From Comamonas testosteroni (GTDB lineage Bacteria; Pseudomonadota; Gammaproteobacteria; Burkholderiales; Burkholderiaceae_C): a DNA stretch of 64,000 nucleotides. Below the pieces are notes generated by a model. That model was not told the DNA's origin, did not search any database, and saw only the letters and a program-made list of their open reading frames with translations. Shown here piece by piece: positions 36,876-46,787 of this stretch. How positions within the stretch are numbered: the first letter of the stretch is position 1; each line of letters starts with the position of its first letter. The DNA lies in contig NZ_KZ984441.1 in assembly GCF_003569915.1 (NCBI RefSeq), positions 124,001 through 188,000 on the forward strand, given 5' to 3'. The position numbers and the translations under genes were made by a program.

Positions 36876-37424
36876 TTAAAGGGTGAGCAGCAGTTCATGC
36901 CCTGCTTCCCAAAGTCCTAATCCACTGGCCGTGTTGATATGGCCTGCAGCGCCTGCATTCACAAATCGGCTGCCCCAGCCCTCGGCCATGGCTTGCGCGC
37001 GCTGCAGCGTGCAGTTCGGGTCGTTCTCGCTGCCCACCAGTATCGATGGGAAAGGCAGCTTGTGCATCAGCACAGGTGCCCAGCCAGGCAGTACGGCGCG
37101 CAGGCTGTCCTGCTCCGTATCGCCAGGGGCCACCAGCAAGGCGCCGCGCACCTTGGTCTTGGCGACGGGCGAATGCGCAGCCCACCATGCCACCAGCACG
37201 CAACCCAAGCTGTGCGCCACCAGCGTCACGGGGCGCGGAGCGTCGAGCACGGTCTCCTGCAGGCGAATGCTCCAGTCACCGCGCAGCGGGTGCTGCCAGT
37301 TGTGCTGGTCAAGGCGCTGATAGCCGTATTGGTCCTGCCACAGGCTTTGCCAGTGAGCAGCATCCGAGTTCTGCCAGCCGGGCAGCAGCCAGACATCCTG
37401 AGGGTTGAGCACTTCAGATGTCAT
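36876..37424 (-). CDS. RBBP9/YdeN-family alpha/beta hydrolase
   Basis: 182-residue serine hydrolase of the RBBP9/YdeN family. Seen: VWLLPGWQNSDAAHWQSLW at the N-terminus, the nucleophile elbow VAHSLGCVL, the Asp in GSENDP, and the His in GAAGHINTASGLG; the triad is complete. Substrate unknown. It sits between parA and parB, 15 bases from parB and 52 from parA, in a position normally empty. Function in partitioning is not implied; co-transcription is likely. Confidence 0.85.
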   Translation of the reverse strand: MTSEVLNPQDVWLLPGWQNSDAAHWQSLWQDQYGYQRLDQHNWQHPLRGDWSIRLQETVLDAPRPVTLVAHSLGCVLVAWWAAHSPVAKTKVRGALLVAPGDTEQDSLRAVLPGWAPVLMHKLPFPSILVGSENDPNCTLQRAQAMAEGWGSRFVNAGAAGHINTASGLGLWEAGHELLLTL

Positions 37425-37459
37425 AGCTGCACGCGTATATGGAATAAGGACTTGAGAGC

Positions 37460-37475
37460 TGTTTCACGTGAAACA
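37460..37475. promoter_or_regulatory. parS site 1 (perfect)
   Basis: TGTTTCACGTGAAACA, all 16 bases of the palindromic consensus. It lies just after the parA stop, in the spacer before the hydrolase gene. Confidence 0.97.
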
Positions 37476-37476
37476 C

Positions 37477-38247
37477 TCACATTTTCTTGATGCGGCGCAC
37501 CATTTCCTCGGCAAACTCGATGAAGGCCTTGCTGCCCTTGGCCGAAGCATCGAACACCACGCCGGGCAGGCCGTAGCTGGGGGCCTCGGCCAGACGCACA
37601 TTGCGCGGGATGACGGTGTCGAACACCTTGTCGCCGAAGTGGTCCTTGAGCTGGTCGCTGACCTGCTGCTGCAGCGTAGTGCGCGGGTCGAACATCACGC
37701 GCAGCAGGCCGATGATCTGCAGGTCGGGGTTCATGTTCGCGTGCACCTGCTTGATGGTGTTGACCAGATCGGTCAGGCCTTCCAGCGCAAAGTATTCGCA
37801 CTGCATGGGCACGATCACGCCATGGGCCGAGCACAGGCCGTTGAGCGTCAGCATGGACAGCGAAGGCGGGCAGTCGATGAGCACAAAGTCAAAATCATTC
37901 TTGACCAGCTCCAGCGCGGCCTTCAGACGCTCGTTGCGGCGCTCCAGCGAGACCAGTTCAATCTCGGCCCCCGACAGTTCGCGGTTGGCACCCAGCACGT
38001 GGTAGCCGACCTGCTCGGAGTTGATCGCCGCTTCCTTGATGCTGGAGTTTTCCAGCAGCACGTCATAGACCGACAGCTCCAGCGCGCGCTTGTCCACGCC
38101 CGAGCCCATGGTGGCATTGCCCTGCGGGTCCAGGTCGATCAGCAGCACACGCTGGCCGACCTTGGCCAGACCGGCAGCAAGATTGACCGTGGTGGTGGTC
38201 TTGCCCACTCCACCTTTTTGATTGGCAACGCAGAAAATCTTGGCCAT
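37477..38247 (-). CDS. parA: Chromosome partitioning ATPase ParA (Soj)
   Basis: 256-residue deviant-Walker ATPase. Seen: MAKIFCVANQKGGVGKTTTTVNLA (deviant Walker A with the signature lysine), LLIDLDPQGNATMG (A' motif), FVLIDCPPSLSMLTLNGL (Walker B), and PRNVRLAEAPSYGLP near the C-terminus, all typical of chromosomal Soj-type ParA. No N-terminal extension, as usual for chromosomal versions. It forms ATP-dependent gradients on the nucleoid that move ParB-parS. It starts 12 bases after the LysE-type gene's stop. Confidence 0.97.
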   Translation of the reverse strand: MAKIFCVANQKGGVGKTTTTVNLAAGLAKVGQRVLLIDLDPQGNATMGSGVDKRALELSVYDVLLENSSIKEAAINSEQVGYHVLGANRELSGAEIELVSLERRNERLKAALELVKNDFDFVLIDCPPSLSMLTLNGLCSAHGVIVPMQCEYFALEGLTDLVNTIKQVHANMNPDLQIIGLLRVMFDPRTTLQQQVSDQLKDHFGDKVFDTVIPRNVRLAEAPSYGLPGVVFDASAKGSKAFIEFAEEMVRRIKKM

Positions 38248-38259
38248 GAAACTTCTCTT

Positions 38260-38871
38260 TTAGTTGGTGGCCAGCTTGAGGCCAAAACCGATCAAAAACA
38301 CACCGGCAGTCTTTTCCAGCCACTTCACCACAGCCGGGTTGGCACGCAGGCGCTCGGCCAGCAGGCGGGTCAGGGTCACCACGATGATGCTGTAGATCAG
38401 CGTGATGGCCGCCACGGTGGCGGCCATCACGCCAAAGGTCAACATGCCCTGGTGCCTGGCCGGGTCCACAAACATGGGAAAGAACGCCATATAGAACACG
38501 ATGGCCTTGGGGTTCATCAAGGTGATGAGCGCCCCCTGGCGGAAATACTGGCGCGGCTGGATATGGATGGCAGGCGCATCACCGGGCTTGGCTGTGAGCA
38601 GCTTGTAGCCCAGCCAGGCCAGGTAGGCCGCCCCCACCCATTGCACAGCATGAAAAGCTGCCGGGTACGCAGCCAGCACCGCCGCCACACCGGCCACTGC
38701 CAGCCACATCAGCACCTGGTCTGCAGCTATCACCCCGAAGCAAGCCGCCATGCCCGCACGCACGCCACCCTTGCCTGTTGATGTGATCAAGGCCAGGTTG
38801 CCCGGCCCGGGAATCAACAAAAAGACGGTGACGGCTGCGACAAAAGCGCCGTAATCAGAGATGCCGAACAT
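38260..38871 (-). CDS. LysE/RhtB-family amino-acid exporter
   Basis: 203 residues with about six hydrophobic helices. N-terminal FLLIPGPGNLALITSTGKGG and the central ITLMNPKAIVFYMAFFPMFVD are LysE/RhtB signatures. Inner membrane; substrate unknown (threonine, homoserine, lysine or arginine type). It sits between rsmG (103-base gap) and parA (12-base gap), co-directional. It might be the exporter under ArgP control, but the two are 30 kb apart. Confidence 0.85.
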   Translation of the reverse strand: MFGISDYGAFVAAVTVFLLIPGPGNLALITSTGKGGVRAGMAACFGVIAADQVLMWLAVAGVAAVLAAYPAAFHAVQWVGAAYLAWLGYKLLTAKPGDAPAIHIQPRQYFRQGALITLMNPKAIVFYMAFFPMFVDPARHQGMLTFGVMAATVAAITLIYSIIVVTLTRLLAERLRANPAVVKWLEKTAGVFLIGFGLKLATN

Positions 38872-38974
38872 TCAAACCCTGCGCGATGGAAAACTTCGAG
38901 TTTATGCGAGGGCCGTGGCAGGCGCATCTGCCTTGCGCAGATGTCGCCCATAAACATCTGTAAAAGATGAACAA

Positions 38975-39637
38975 TCAGGCCGCCGTGCGCAGCCAGATCA
39001 CGCAGCGTTCTGCGTCGAGCCCTGGAACCTCAAGCTGTTCCACGTGAAACACTTGCACATCAGCAGGCAGGGCCGCGATTTCGTCGTCAGGGTGCTTGCC
39101 CTTCATGGCGAACCAGATACCGTTCTCCGCCAGCGCCTTGCGCGACCAGGTCGTGAAGTCCACCAGCGAGGCAAAAGCGCGGCAGCTGATGACCGGGTAC
39201 AGGGTCTTGAGGTTTTCCACCCGGTCATGAATGCCGTGCAGATTGGGCAGGCGCAGCGATGCAGCGACCTGCTGGATAAAGGCAGCCTTCTTGCCCACCG
39301 TATCCACACAGTTCACATCGATCTGCGGGCAGCAGATGGCAAACACCACACCAGGCAGACCACCGCCTGAGCCCACATCGAGCAGCGGCAAACGCTTGCC
39401 CTCTTCCACAGGCAAAGTATTCACATGGCGCAGCAAGGCAGGCACGGCAGCCAGACTGTCCAACAGGTGGTGCGTCAGCATCTCCTGCGGGTCACGTACC
39501 GATGTCAGGTTGTAGACCTTGTTCCACTTCTGCAGCAGGTCCATGAAATTCATCAGCAGATCAATCTGCGCAACGCTCAAGTCCAGCTTCAGCGTTTTGA
39601 TACCAGCTTCGAGTTGGGGTCGCAGTGCCTCGCTCAT
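38975..39637 (-). CDS. rsmG: 16S rRNA (guanine527-N7)-methyltransferase
   Basis: 220 residues. SAM-binding core [17 protein letters not shown] and [28 protein letters not shown], and [14 protein letters not shown], all RsmG (GidB) features. Modifies G527 of 16S rRNA. Its ATG overlaps the mnmG stop by four bases (39634-39637), a coupling common in bacteria. A parS site lies within its 3' end at 39036. Confidence 0.95.
   Translation of the reverse strand: MSEALRPQLEAGIKTLKLDLSVAQIDLLMNFMDLLQKWNKVYNLTSVRDPQEMLTHHLLDSLAAVPALLRHVNTLPVEEGKRLPLLDVGSGGGLPGVVFAICCPQIDVNCVDTVGKKAAFIQQVAASLRLPNLHGIHDRVENLKTLYPVISCRAFASLVDFTTWSRKALAENGIWFAMKGKHPDDEIAALPADVQVFHVEQLEVPGLDAERCVIWLRTAA
39036..39051. promoter_or_regulatory. 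parS site 2 (one mismatch)
   Basis: TGTTCCACGTGAAACA inside the rsmG coding sequence; the core palindrome CACGTG is kept and position 5 is C instead of T. Confidence 0.85.
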
Positions 39638-41598
39638 GCCGCTGCCTCTTCACCATGAGCGGCAAAACCCTTGAAGCCACCTTTTTTAAGGTGAACCATC
39701 AACAAGGAGATGGCTGCAGGCGTCACGCCTGAAATGCGCGAAGCCTGACCCAGCGTCTCGGGGCGATGTTTTTGCAGCTTCTGACGCACCTCAAACGACA
39801 GCGCCGCCACCTGCATGTAGTCAAAGTCCAGCGGCAGACGAAGCTTCTCGAAGTGCGAGGCGCGCTCCACCTCATCCTTCTGACGGTCAATATAGCCAGA
39901 GTACTTGGCGGCGATTTCCACCTGCTCGATGACCGGCGCACTCAGCTCACCCAGTGCCTCTGGCTGAACATCAGCCGAGGCGTACTTGCCCTCGTTCATG
40001 CTCATGAGCTTGTCGTAATCCACACCGGGGCGGCGCAGCAGGTCGAACAGGTTGTACTCGCGCTCCATGGCCTTGCCCAGCACGCGCTCGGCTTCTTCGG
40101 CGGTCACGATGCGTGGGTTGACCCAGGTGGACTTGAGGCGCTCTGTTTCACGTGAAACAGCATCGCGCTTGCGGCTGAAGGCTTCCCAGCGCTCGTCGCT
40201 GATCAAGCCCATCTTACGGCCCTCTTCCGTCAGGCGCATATCGGCATTGTCTTCACGCAGCTGCAGGCGGAACTCGGCACGGCTGGTGAACATGCGGTAA
40301 GGCTCGGTCACACCCTTGGTAATCAAGTCGTCCACCAGCACGCCCAGATAGGCCTCGTCACGTCTGGGTGTCCATGGGCCGTCGCCACGGCATTGTAGCG
40401 CGGCGTTCAGGCCGGCAAACAGGCCTTGGGCCGCAGCCTCTTCGTAGCCGGTCGTGCCATTGATCTGACCGGCAAAGAACAGGCCTTGGATCTGCTTGGA
40501 CTCGAAGCTGCTCTTGAGCGAGCGCGGGTCAAAGTAGTCGTATTCGATGGCGTAGCCAGGGCGCAGGATATGGGCGTTCTCCAGACCCTTCATGCTGCGC
40601 ACCAGCTCGTACTGAATGTCGAATGGCAGGCTGGTCGAGATACCGTTGGGGTAGAACTCGTTGGTGGTCAGACCTTCGGGCTCCAGAAAAATCTGATGGC
40701 TTTCCTTGTCGGCAAAGCGGTTGATCTTGTCCTCAACACTGGGGCAGTAACGCGGGCCCACACCCTCGATCTTGCCGGTGAACATGGGGCTGCGGTCAAA
40801 GCCGCTGCGAATGATCTCGTGCGTGCGGGCATTGGTGTGCGTGATCCAGCAAGGCATTTGCTGGGGATGCATGGCACGGTTGCCCATGAAGCTGAACACG
40901 GGCACTTCGCCCTCGTTCACGCCACCGGGCATGCCGTCACCGGGCTGCTCTTCACACTGGCTGAAGTCAATGCTGCGGCCATCAATGCGCGGCGGTGTAC
41001 CGGTTTTCAGGCGGCCCTGCGGCAGCTTCAGCTCCTTCAGGCGTGCCGACAGCGATACGGCGGGAGGATCGCCCGCACGGCCTGCAGCGTAGTTGTTCAG
41101 ACCCACGTGAATCTTGCCGTCCAGGAAGGTACCCGCCGTCAGCACCACGGCGCGGCTGCGGAACTGGATGCCGACCTGAGTCACCGCTCCAACGACCTTG
41201 TCGCCTTCGACCATCAGGTCATCAACGGCCTGCTGGAACAGCCAGAGATTGGGCTGGTTCTCCAGCATTTCGCGGATCGCGGCCTTGTACAGAATGCGGT
41301 CGGCCTGAGCGCGCGTGGCACGCACGGCCGGGCCTTTGGAGCTGTTGAGGATACGGAACTGGATACCACCCTTGTCCGTGGCCAGCGCCATGGCACCGCC
41401 CAGTGCATCGACTTCCTTGACCAAATGGCCTTTGCCGATGCCCCCAATGCTGGGGTTGCAGCTCATCTGCCCCAGGGTTTCGATATTGTGGGACAGCAGC
41501 AGCGTTTTGCTGCCCATGCGCGCAGCGGCCAGCGCAGCCTCGGTGCCAGCATGGCCACCGCCGACCACGATCACATCAAATTCCTGTGGGTACAACAT
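39634..41598 (-). CDS. mnmG: tRNA uridine-5-carboxymethylaminomethyl modification enzyme MnmG (GidA)
   Basis: 654 residues from the ATG at 41598 with GGAG upstream; the open frame begins at 41763 but those residues lack homology and overlap a parS site. FAD-binding [57 protein letters not shown], the GidA motif [12 protein letters not shown] and [13 protein letters not shown] are present; the helical C-terminus has [13 protein letters not shown] and [13 protein letters not shown]. Works with MnmE to modify the tRNA wobble base. First gene of the leftward block. Confidence 0.97.
   Translation of the reverse strand: MLYPQEFDVIVVGGGHAGTEAALAAARMGSKTLLLSHNIETLGQMSCNPSIGGIGKGHLVKEVDALGGAMALATDKGGIQFRILNSSKGPAVRATRAQADRILYKAAIREMLENQPNLWLFQQAVDDLMVEGDKVVGAVTQVGIQFRSRAVVLTAGTFLDGKIHVGLNNYAAGRAGDPPAVSLSARLKELKLPQGRLKTGTPPRIDGRSIDFSQCEEQPGDGMPGGVNEGEVPVFSFMGNRAMHPQQMPCWITHTNARTHEIIRSGFDRSPMFTGKIEGVGPRYCPSVEDKINRFADKESHQIFLEPEGLTTNEFYPNGISTSLPFDIQYELVRSMKGLENAHILRPGYAIEYDYFDPRSLKSSFESKQIQGLFFAGQINGTTGYEEAAAQGLFAGLNAALQCRGDGPWTPRRDEAYLGVLVDDLITKGVTEPYRMFTSRAEFRLQLREDNADMRLTEEGRKMGLISDERWEAFSRKRDAVSRETERLKSTWVNPRIVTAEEAERVLGKAMEREYNLFDLLRRPGVDYDKLMSMNEGKYASADVQPEALGELSAPVIEQVEIAAKYSGYIDRQKDEVERASHFEKLRLPLDFDYMQVAALSFEVRQKLQKHRPETLGQASRISGVTPAAISLLMVHLKKGGFKGFAAHGEEAAA
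40144..40159. promoter_or_regulatory. parS site 3 (perfect)
   Basis: TGTTTCACGTGAAACA inside the mnmG coding sequence. Confidence 0.95.
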
Positions 41599-41762
41599 GT
41601 TCTTGCTCCGGGCCTCGCCCGGCCCTTGGTTCCCGGCACGAAGCGCCCATGCTCCGGCTCTCTTGGCAGGCCAGCACCCTTCTTCTGAATGCCTGGCCCT
41701 GCGGGGAACCCGCAATTTTCCCACCATTGGGCCAACAATGCCCTGCCTAGGGTTGCAGACCA

Positions 41763-41778
41763 TGTTTCACGTGAAACT
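41763..41778. promoter_or_regulatory. parS site 4 (one mismatch)
   Basis: TGTTTCACGTGAAACT in the spacer between mnmG and the FMN reductase gene; the last base differs. Confidence 0.9.
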
Positions 41779-41852
41779 CCAGCCTCCAGATTTGCCCTAA
41801 GGTAGTCCAAATTCCATAGCCAGCCACTACCGGCCTATGCTGCAATGCACAC

Positions 41853-42434
41853 ATGAAAATCCTGATATTCGCGGGCAGTACCCGCAAGGAATCCTACAAC
41901 CGCAAGCTGGCCCAGGCTGCTGCAGAGATTGCCCGCCAACAAGGCGTGCAGGCCACCGTGCTGGAGTTGTCGGACTTTGACATTCCGCTCTACAACGCCG
42001 ATCTGGAAGCGCAGGGAACGCCGCCCGATGTGATCCGTCTCAAACAACTGCTGCATGAGCATTCGGCCTGGATCATCTGCAGCCCCGAATACAACGGCAG
42101 CTACCCGGCCCTGCTCAAGAACACCCTTGACTGGGCCTCCAGCCCCGTCAAGGGGGACGCGCAGTGGAGCGATGGCGTTCTGCCCTTTCGTGGCAAGGTG
42201 GTCGGCATGTGCAGCGCCTCGCCCGGAGGCCTGGGCGGGCTGCGTGCTCAATCTCACCTCGCACCGCTGCTATTGAATCTGGAGTGCTGGCTTGCCCCCG
42301 TCAGCCATGCCGTGGGCCATGCCGGTGATGCGTTTGATGCCCAGGGCAAACTCGTGCGCCCTCAGAATCAGCAAGGCGTACAGGCCGTCGTCACCCAGGT
42401 GGTATGGGCCGCTCAGCGGCTGCATGCAGAATAG
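41853..42434 (+). CDS. NADPH-dependent FMN reductase
   Basis: 193-residue flavodoxin-like reductase. FMN-phosphate loop IFAGSTRKESYNRKLA at the N-terminus, ICSPEYNGSYPALLKNTLDW (SPEYNG signature) in the middle and MCSASPGGLGG for the isoalloxazine site. Reduces FMN, quinones or azo compounds in relatives. Divergent from mnmG over a 254-base spacer that contains a parS site and no other gene. Confidence 0.9.
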   Translation: MKILIFAGSTRKESYNRKLAQAAAEIARQQGVQATVLELSDFDIPLYNADLEAQGTPPDVIRLKQLLHEHSAWIICSPEYNGSYPALLKNTLDWASSPVKGDAQWSDGVLPFRGKVVGMCSASPGGLGGLRAQSHLAPLLLNLECWLAPVSHAVGHAGDAFDAQGKLVRPQNQQGVQAVVTQVVWAAQRLHAE

Positions 42435-42505
42435 ACAAGCATTCTCCTGGCTGCCTTCGGCAGCTGGTTCGTCCGGTTCGACCTCCTTGATGTGAGAAGC
42501 CTTCC

Positions 42506-42922
42506 ATGCCAGCCGATATGCCAGCCAACAACTCTCTGCATGCTTTTCTCTACTGCAGCACGCTTGCTGCGCAGCAGCCCATCTCCGTGGTCGGCGACAT
42601 TGTCAAGGCGGCGCGGGAAAAGAACGCGCGCCTTGGCCTCACGGGTGTGCTGATCTTCGATGGGCAGCGCTTTTGCCAGTATCTGGAAGGCAATGCCGTA
42701 GCGATCTCCGATATGCTGCAAAACATCTGCCTGGACCCTCGCCACACCGATGTCGTCGTTCAGTTCCATGGCCCGCAGGAAGGCCCGCGCCGCTTTCAAG
42801 ATTGGGCCATTGCCTATGCCGAGCTAGAAGAGCCGATTGCACTTGACGAGCTCATGAGCTTTGAAGGCGAAGAAGCCCTGCTGCTGTTTCATCAGCTATT
42901 ACCCAGTCTGGACTACTGTTAA
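42506..42922 (+). CDS. Short BLUF-domain blue-light sensor
   Basis: 138 residues, essentially a lone BLUF domain with a 40-residue C-terminal extension. Tyr16 (FLYCS), Asn40 (KNARLGLTGVLIF) and Gln58 (FCQYLEG) match Tyr21/Asn45/Gln63 of AppA with identical spacing; Trp100 (FQDWAIAY) corresponds to Trp104 within one residue. LDPRH is also conserved. FAD-binding cytoplasmic photosensor; no output domain, so it must act by protein contact like PixD- or AppA-type short BLUF proteins. The final codons (HQLLPSLDYC) overlap a fragment of the AT-type repeat. Confidence 0.85.
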   Translation: MPADMPANNSLHAFLYCSTLAAQQPISVVGDIVKAAREKNARLGLTGVLIFDGQRFCQYLEGNAVAISDMLQNICLDPRHTDVVVQFHGPQEGPRRFQDWAIAYAELEEPIALDELMSFEGEEALLLFHQLLPSLDYC

Positions 42923-42996
42923 GCGTGCATGCGCCGGACATGCAACCGGTTTAGCATGTCTGCTTGTCTTTTCAATGCAATAGAAAGCCCATCGAC

Positions 42997-43605
42997 ATGA
43001 AGCTTTACTACAGCCCCGGCGCTTGCTCTTTGTCCCCCCACATCGTGCTGCATGAGACAGGCCTCAAGCACGAGGCCATTCTGGCCAGCACCAAGAGCCA
43101 CAAGCTGCAAGACGGCACGGACTTCTACACCATCAACCCTCTGGGCTATGTACCGTTTCTGGTGCTCGATGATGGCGACACGCTGCACGAAGGCCCGGCC
43201 ATCATTCAATACCTGGCGGATCAGGCGCCTGAAAAGAATCTCGCCCCCGCCAACGGCACCATGGCACGCTACCACCTGCAGGAGTGGCTGAACTTCATCA
43301 GCACCGAGCTGCACAAGGGCTTTGGCCCCCTCTTCAACCCTGCCACGCCCGAAGACTTCAAGCCCGCTGTGCGCGCCAATGTGCTCAAGCGCCTGACCTG
43401 GGTGGATGAGCAACTGGGCAACAAGACCTATGTGATGGGCGACCAGTTCACCGTGGCCGATGCCTATCTGTTCACCGTTACCGGCTGGGCCCAGTTCGTG
43501 GGCGTGGACATCTCTGGCCTCAAGCACATCCAGGCCTACCGCGAGCGCGTTCTGGCCCGCCCTGCCGTGCAGGCTGCAATGAAGGCTGAAGGCCTGCTCA
43601 AGTAA
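42997..43605 (+). CDS. Glutathione S-transferase, beta class
   Basis: 202 residues from the ATG at 42997. N-terminal thioredoxin fold MKLYYSPGACSLSPHIVLHE with Cys10 (mixed-disulfide residue of the beta class), cis-Pro in PLGYVPFLVL and the glutathione-binding HEGPAIIQYLAD. All-helical C-terminal domain with FTVADAYLF. Cytoplasmic detoxification enzyme. Followed by a terminator. Confidence 0.9.
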   Translation: MKLYYSPGACSLSPHIVLHETGLKHEAILASTKSHKLQDGTDFYTINPLGYVPFLVLDDGDTLHEGPAIIQYLADQAPEKNLAPANGTMARYHLQEWLNFISTELHKGFGPLFNPATPEDFKPAVRANVLKRLTWVDEQLGNKTYVMGDQFTVADAYLFTVTGWAQFVGVDISGLKHIQAYRERVLARPAVQAAMKAEGLLK

Positions 43606-43628
43606 GTTCTTTCGCATACGCGCACACT

Positions 43629-43663
43629 GAAAAGCCCGGGTCTTTCCGACCGGGCTTTTTTTG
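43629..43663 (+). terminator. Intrinsic terminator
   Basis: Stem AAAGCCCGG / CCGGGCTTT with a 10-base loop and a T-run, between the glutathione transferase and the OYE gene. Confidence 0.92.
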
Positions 43664-43679
43664 TCTTCTGGAGTTCTGC

Positions 43680-44789
43680 ATGACCTCGTTGTTCGACCCC
43701 ATTGATGCTGGCGATCTGCGCCTGCCCAACCGCATTGCCATGGCCCCGCTGACGCGCAACCGCGCGCCTGGTGCAGTCCCTACGGAGCAGATGCAGACCT
43801 ACTACGCACAGCGCGCCACGGCAGGCTTGCTGATCAGCGAAGGCACCGCGATCAGCGCGCAGGCTCAGGGCTATGCCGATGTACCTGGTCTGTACGGTGA
43901 AGACCAGTTGCAAGCCTGGAAGAAAGTGACCGATGCCGTGCATGCCAAAGGTGGCCGCATCGTCACCCAGCTCTGGCATGTGGGCCGCATCTCGCACCAT
44001 GTGCTGCAGCCCGAGAACCAGGCACCTGTGGCCCCTTCGGCCATCACGGCCAAGTCCAAGACCTATGTGATCGACCACGGTACGCAACAAGGGCATTTCG
44101 TGCCCACATCCGCCCCGCGCGCACTGCGCCAGGATGAGCTTCCAGGCATTGTTCACAGCTTTGCCGTGGCAGCCCGCGAAGCCGTGAAAACGGCGGGCTT
44201 TGATGGCGTGGAACTGCACAGCGCCAACGGCTATCTGCTGGACCAGTTCCTCAAGACCGGAGCCAACCAGCGCAAGGATGACTACGGCGGCAGCATTGAA
44301 AACCGCGCCCGTCTGGTGCTGGAATGCGTGCGCGCCGTGGTCGATGAAATCGGCGGTGGCAAGGTGGGCATCCGCATCTCGCCCGTCACGCCCGCCAACG
44401 ACATCGTGGACGACGATCCTCAGGCCCTGTTCGAGTATCTGGTGCGCCAGCTGGCCCCGCTGGGCCTGGCCTTCATCCACGTGATCGAAGGCTCCACCGG
44501 CGGCCCGCGCGAGTTGCCCGATCGCCCATTCGACTACCACGCCCTCAAGCAGGCTTACCGCACAGCGGGCGGCAAGGGCGTCTGGATGGTCAACAACGGC
44601 TATGACCGTAACCTCGCCATCAAGGCCGTGGAAAGCGGCTATGCCGACGTGGTGGCTTTCGGCAAGGCCTATATCTCCAACCCCGACCTCGTACACCGCC
44701 TGCATGACAATCTGCCGCTGAACGCATGGAACAGCGCTCGCTTCTATGGCGGTGGCGCAGACGGCTATACCGACTACCCCACGGTCTGA
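43680..44789 (+). CDS. Old Yellow Enzyme family alkene reductase (NemA-like)
   Basis: 369-residue FMN-dependent ene-reductase. Seen: LPNRIAMAPLTRNRA (FMN site), LISEGTAISAQAQGY, TQLWHVGRISHH with the substrate-binding His pair position (HVGR), GFDGVELHSANGYLLDQFL, SIENRARLVLE and AFGKAYISNPDLV. Reduces activated alkenes, nitro-esters or N-ethylmaleimide in relatives. Single gene after a terminator. Confidence 0.9.
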   Translation: MTSLFDPIDAGDLRLPNRIAMAPLTRNRAPGAVPTEQMQTYYAQRATAGLLISEGTAISAQAQGYADVPGLYGEDQLQAWKKVTDAVHAKGGRIVTQLWHVGRISHHVLQPENQAPVAPSAITAKSKTYVIDHGTQQGHFVPTSAPRALRQDELPGIVHSFAVAAREAVKTAGFDGVELHSANGYLLDQFLKTGANQRKDDYGGSIENRARLVLECVRAVVDEIGGGKVGIRISPVTPANDIVDDDPQALFEYLVRQLAPLGLAFIHVIEGSTGGPRELPDRPFDYHALKQAYRTAGGKGVWMVNNGYDRNLAIKAVESGYADVVAFGKAYISNPDLVHRLHDNLPLNAWNSARFYGGGADGYTDYPTV

Positions 44790-44796
44790 TTTCAAG

Positions 44797-44850
44797 CCAT
44801 ATCAGCCTTTAGTCTATACGGAATATAGGCTATATGCTACATAAATAATA
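44797..44850. repeat. AT-type dispersed intergenic repeat
   Basis: CATATCAGCCTTTAGTCTAT, then GGAATATAGGCTATATGCTAC. Same order of words as the copies at 2010 and 31058. Confidence 0.6.
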
Positions 44851-44852
44851 GC

Positions 44853-44888
44853 AAAAGCCCGGCGCATCGCTGCTGCCGGGCTTTTTTT
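44853..44888. terminator. Intrinsic terminator
   Basis: Stem AAAAGCCCGGC / GCCGGGCTTTT with an 11-base loop and T-run; lies between the convergent OYE and chemotaxis receptor genes. Confidence 0.92.
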
Positions 44889-44910
44889 GTGGAGGGATCA
44901 GAACGCTGCG

Positions 44911-46608
44911 TCAGGCATGTTCCAGCTGCTTGGCCTTCTGCGCGGGCAGCGCACTCTTGGCGGGTGCTGCGCCGCTGGGTGCCAGGGCCGGATGTGCGGC
45001 CTGCGGCCTGGCCCGGGCCATCCTTTGGGCAGCCTGCACATTTACATCCGAGAGCTTGAACTGGCTGACCAGTTGCGCCAGTCTCGCGGCCTGCTCGCGC
45101 AGCGATTCGGCAGCGGCGGCGGACTCTTCCACCAGCGCAGCGTTCTGCTGCGTCATGCGGTCGATATCACCAACCGCCTGGTTGACCTGACCAATGCCCA
45201 GCGACTGCTCGGCCGATGCGGCCGTGATCTCGCCAATGATGTCGCCCACGCGCTTGGCGCTGTCCACCGTGTCCTGCATGGCCTTGCCTGCCCCGTTGAC
45301 CTGGCGCGATCCCGTATCCACCGTCTGCACGCTGGTGCTGATCAGGGATTTGATTTCGCTGGCGGCCTGAGCGGAGCGCTGGGCCAGGCTGCGCACCTCA
45401 CCCGCCACCACGGCAAAGCCGCGCCCCTGCTCGCCGGCGCGGGCGGCTTCCACGGCCGCATTGAGCGCGAGGATGTTGGTCTGAAAGGCAATCGAGTCGA
45501 TCAGGCCGATGATGTCGCCAATCTTGCGGCTCGAGGCCGAAATCTCCTGCATGCTGCTTACGGCCTGACCCACGATCTGACCACCCTCCACCGCCGTGGA
45601 CGACGCCGAGGAAGCCAGTTGGTTGGCCAGCTTTGACGACGATGCCGTCTGCTGCACCGTGGCGGTGAGTTGGGCCAGAGAAGCCACGGTCTCCTGCAGA
45701 TTGCTGGCCGTCTGCTCGGTGCGAGCGGACAGGTCCTGATTGCCAGTGGCGATCTCGTCGCTGGCCGTGGCGATATTGCCGCTGGCATCACGCACCTGCA
45801 TGACCATGGCGGACAACGACTGCTGCATCTGCTCCAGCGCACGCTGCAGCTCGGCCAGCTCGTCCTCCCCCGTCACCATCTGGCGTGTGGACAGATCACC
45901 GTCCGCAATCGTCAAAGCCATCTGGCGCGCGCGCTCCAGCGGGCGGCAGATGGACTGCATGTTCAGCAGCGTCAGCGGCGCCACGACAAGCAGCGTCAGC
46001 ACCACCGCCGCAATGAACAGCCAACGCGTCTGGGTGGCCACATCGCGTTCGGCGGTTGCCAGTGCGTCGGACTGCTTCAGCAGCAAGCTGTCGAGCTGCG
46101 CCAGCAGCTTGTCGGCTTCCACCACCTCCACCAGCGCCTTGCCGCTCATCTTGTTGGCCGTGGTGGCCGAGTCATAGCCGCCGCCCTCCAACTGGCGAGC
46201 CACCGGTTCAAACGCCTTCTGGTAGTTATCGATGCGGGCGATGATGCTCTTGGCCAGGGCCTCATCCTGCGCATCGCTGCCCGTCACGAACTTGCCCAGC
46301 GTGAGCTTGGACTTGTCGATGAAGCCCATCCACTGCTCGTGCGCCTTGCGCACTTCCTCGGGCTTCTCGTACTGGATCACCATGTCTTTTTCACTGATGC
46401 GGATACCGCCCAGCTCCATGCGCAGCTGCGCCATGTAGCCCGATTTGGCATAGGCGTTGTTCAGGAAATCCTGACTCATCTCCTGAATGCGGAACATGCC
46501 CAGCATGCCTGCGCCCCCCAGCAGCCCCAGCAGCGCCATCACCACGCCGATCGCGCCCAGCATGCGCGTACGAATCGTGAAGTGCCGCATCATTCCCAAC
46601 AGACTCAT
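44911..46608 (-). CDS. Methyl-accepting chemotaxis protein
   Basis: 565 residues. TM1 ([21 protein letters not shown], about 16-36), a four-helix-bundle periplasmic sensor (about 37-190), TM2 ([20 protein letters not shown], about 193-212), HAMP, then the signalling hairpin with the invariant tip [38 protein letters not shown]-terminal tail is Ala/Pro/Lys-rich and lacks the NWETF-type pentapeptide, so it likely depends on other receptors for methylation. No che genes nearby. Confidence 0.92.
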   Translation of the reverse strand: MSLLGMMRHFTIRTRMLGAIGVVMALLGLLGGAGMLGMFRIQEMSQDFLNNAYAKSGYMAQLRMELGGIRISEKDMVIQYEKPEEVRKAHEQWMGFIDKSKLTLGKFVTGSDAQDEALAKSIIARIDNYQKAFEPVARQLEGGGYDSATTANKMSGKALVEVVEADKLLAQLDSLLLKQSDALATAERDVATQTRWLFIAAVVLTLLVVAPLTLLNMQSICRPLERARQMALTIADGDLSTRQMVTGEDELAELQRALEQMQQSLSAMVMQVRDASGNIATASDEIATGNQDLSARTEQTASNLQETVASLAQLTATVQQTASSSKLANQLASSASSTAVEGGQIVGQAVSSMQEISASSRKIGDIIGLIDSIAFQTNILALNAAVEAARAGEQGRGFAVVAGEVRSLAQRSAQAASEIKSLISTSVQTVDTGSRQVNGAGKAMQDTVDSAKRVGDIIGEITAASAEQSLGIGQVNQAVGDIDRMTQQNAALVEESAAAAESLREQAARLAQLVSQFKLSDVNVQAAQRMARARPQAAHPALAPSGAAPAKSALPAQKAKQLEHA

Positions 46609-46787
46609 GAATCCCTCTCAACTTGTAGTGGCTGGTGTTTTTTACACCAGAAAAGGCGGTTTGTTTCAGATTGTCACAAAACCAAGGGCATTCCTTGGCC
46701 TGACGTAGCTCTTTGCCTGATCAGGCCTCGATATCGGCAGTTTTTGCGGCGGATCAACCCCGCCGCAAACCAAGTCTTGTAGAAGGC

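Noticed and set aside
41599-41763. N-terminal extension of mnmG to the upstream ATG at 41763
   Set aside because: The extra 55 residues lack family homology and the first codons overlap parS site 4; GGAG supports the ATG at 41598.
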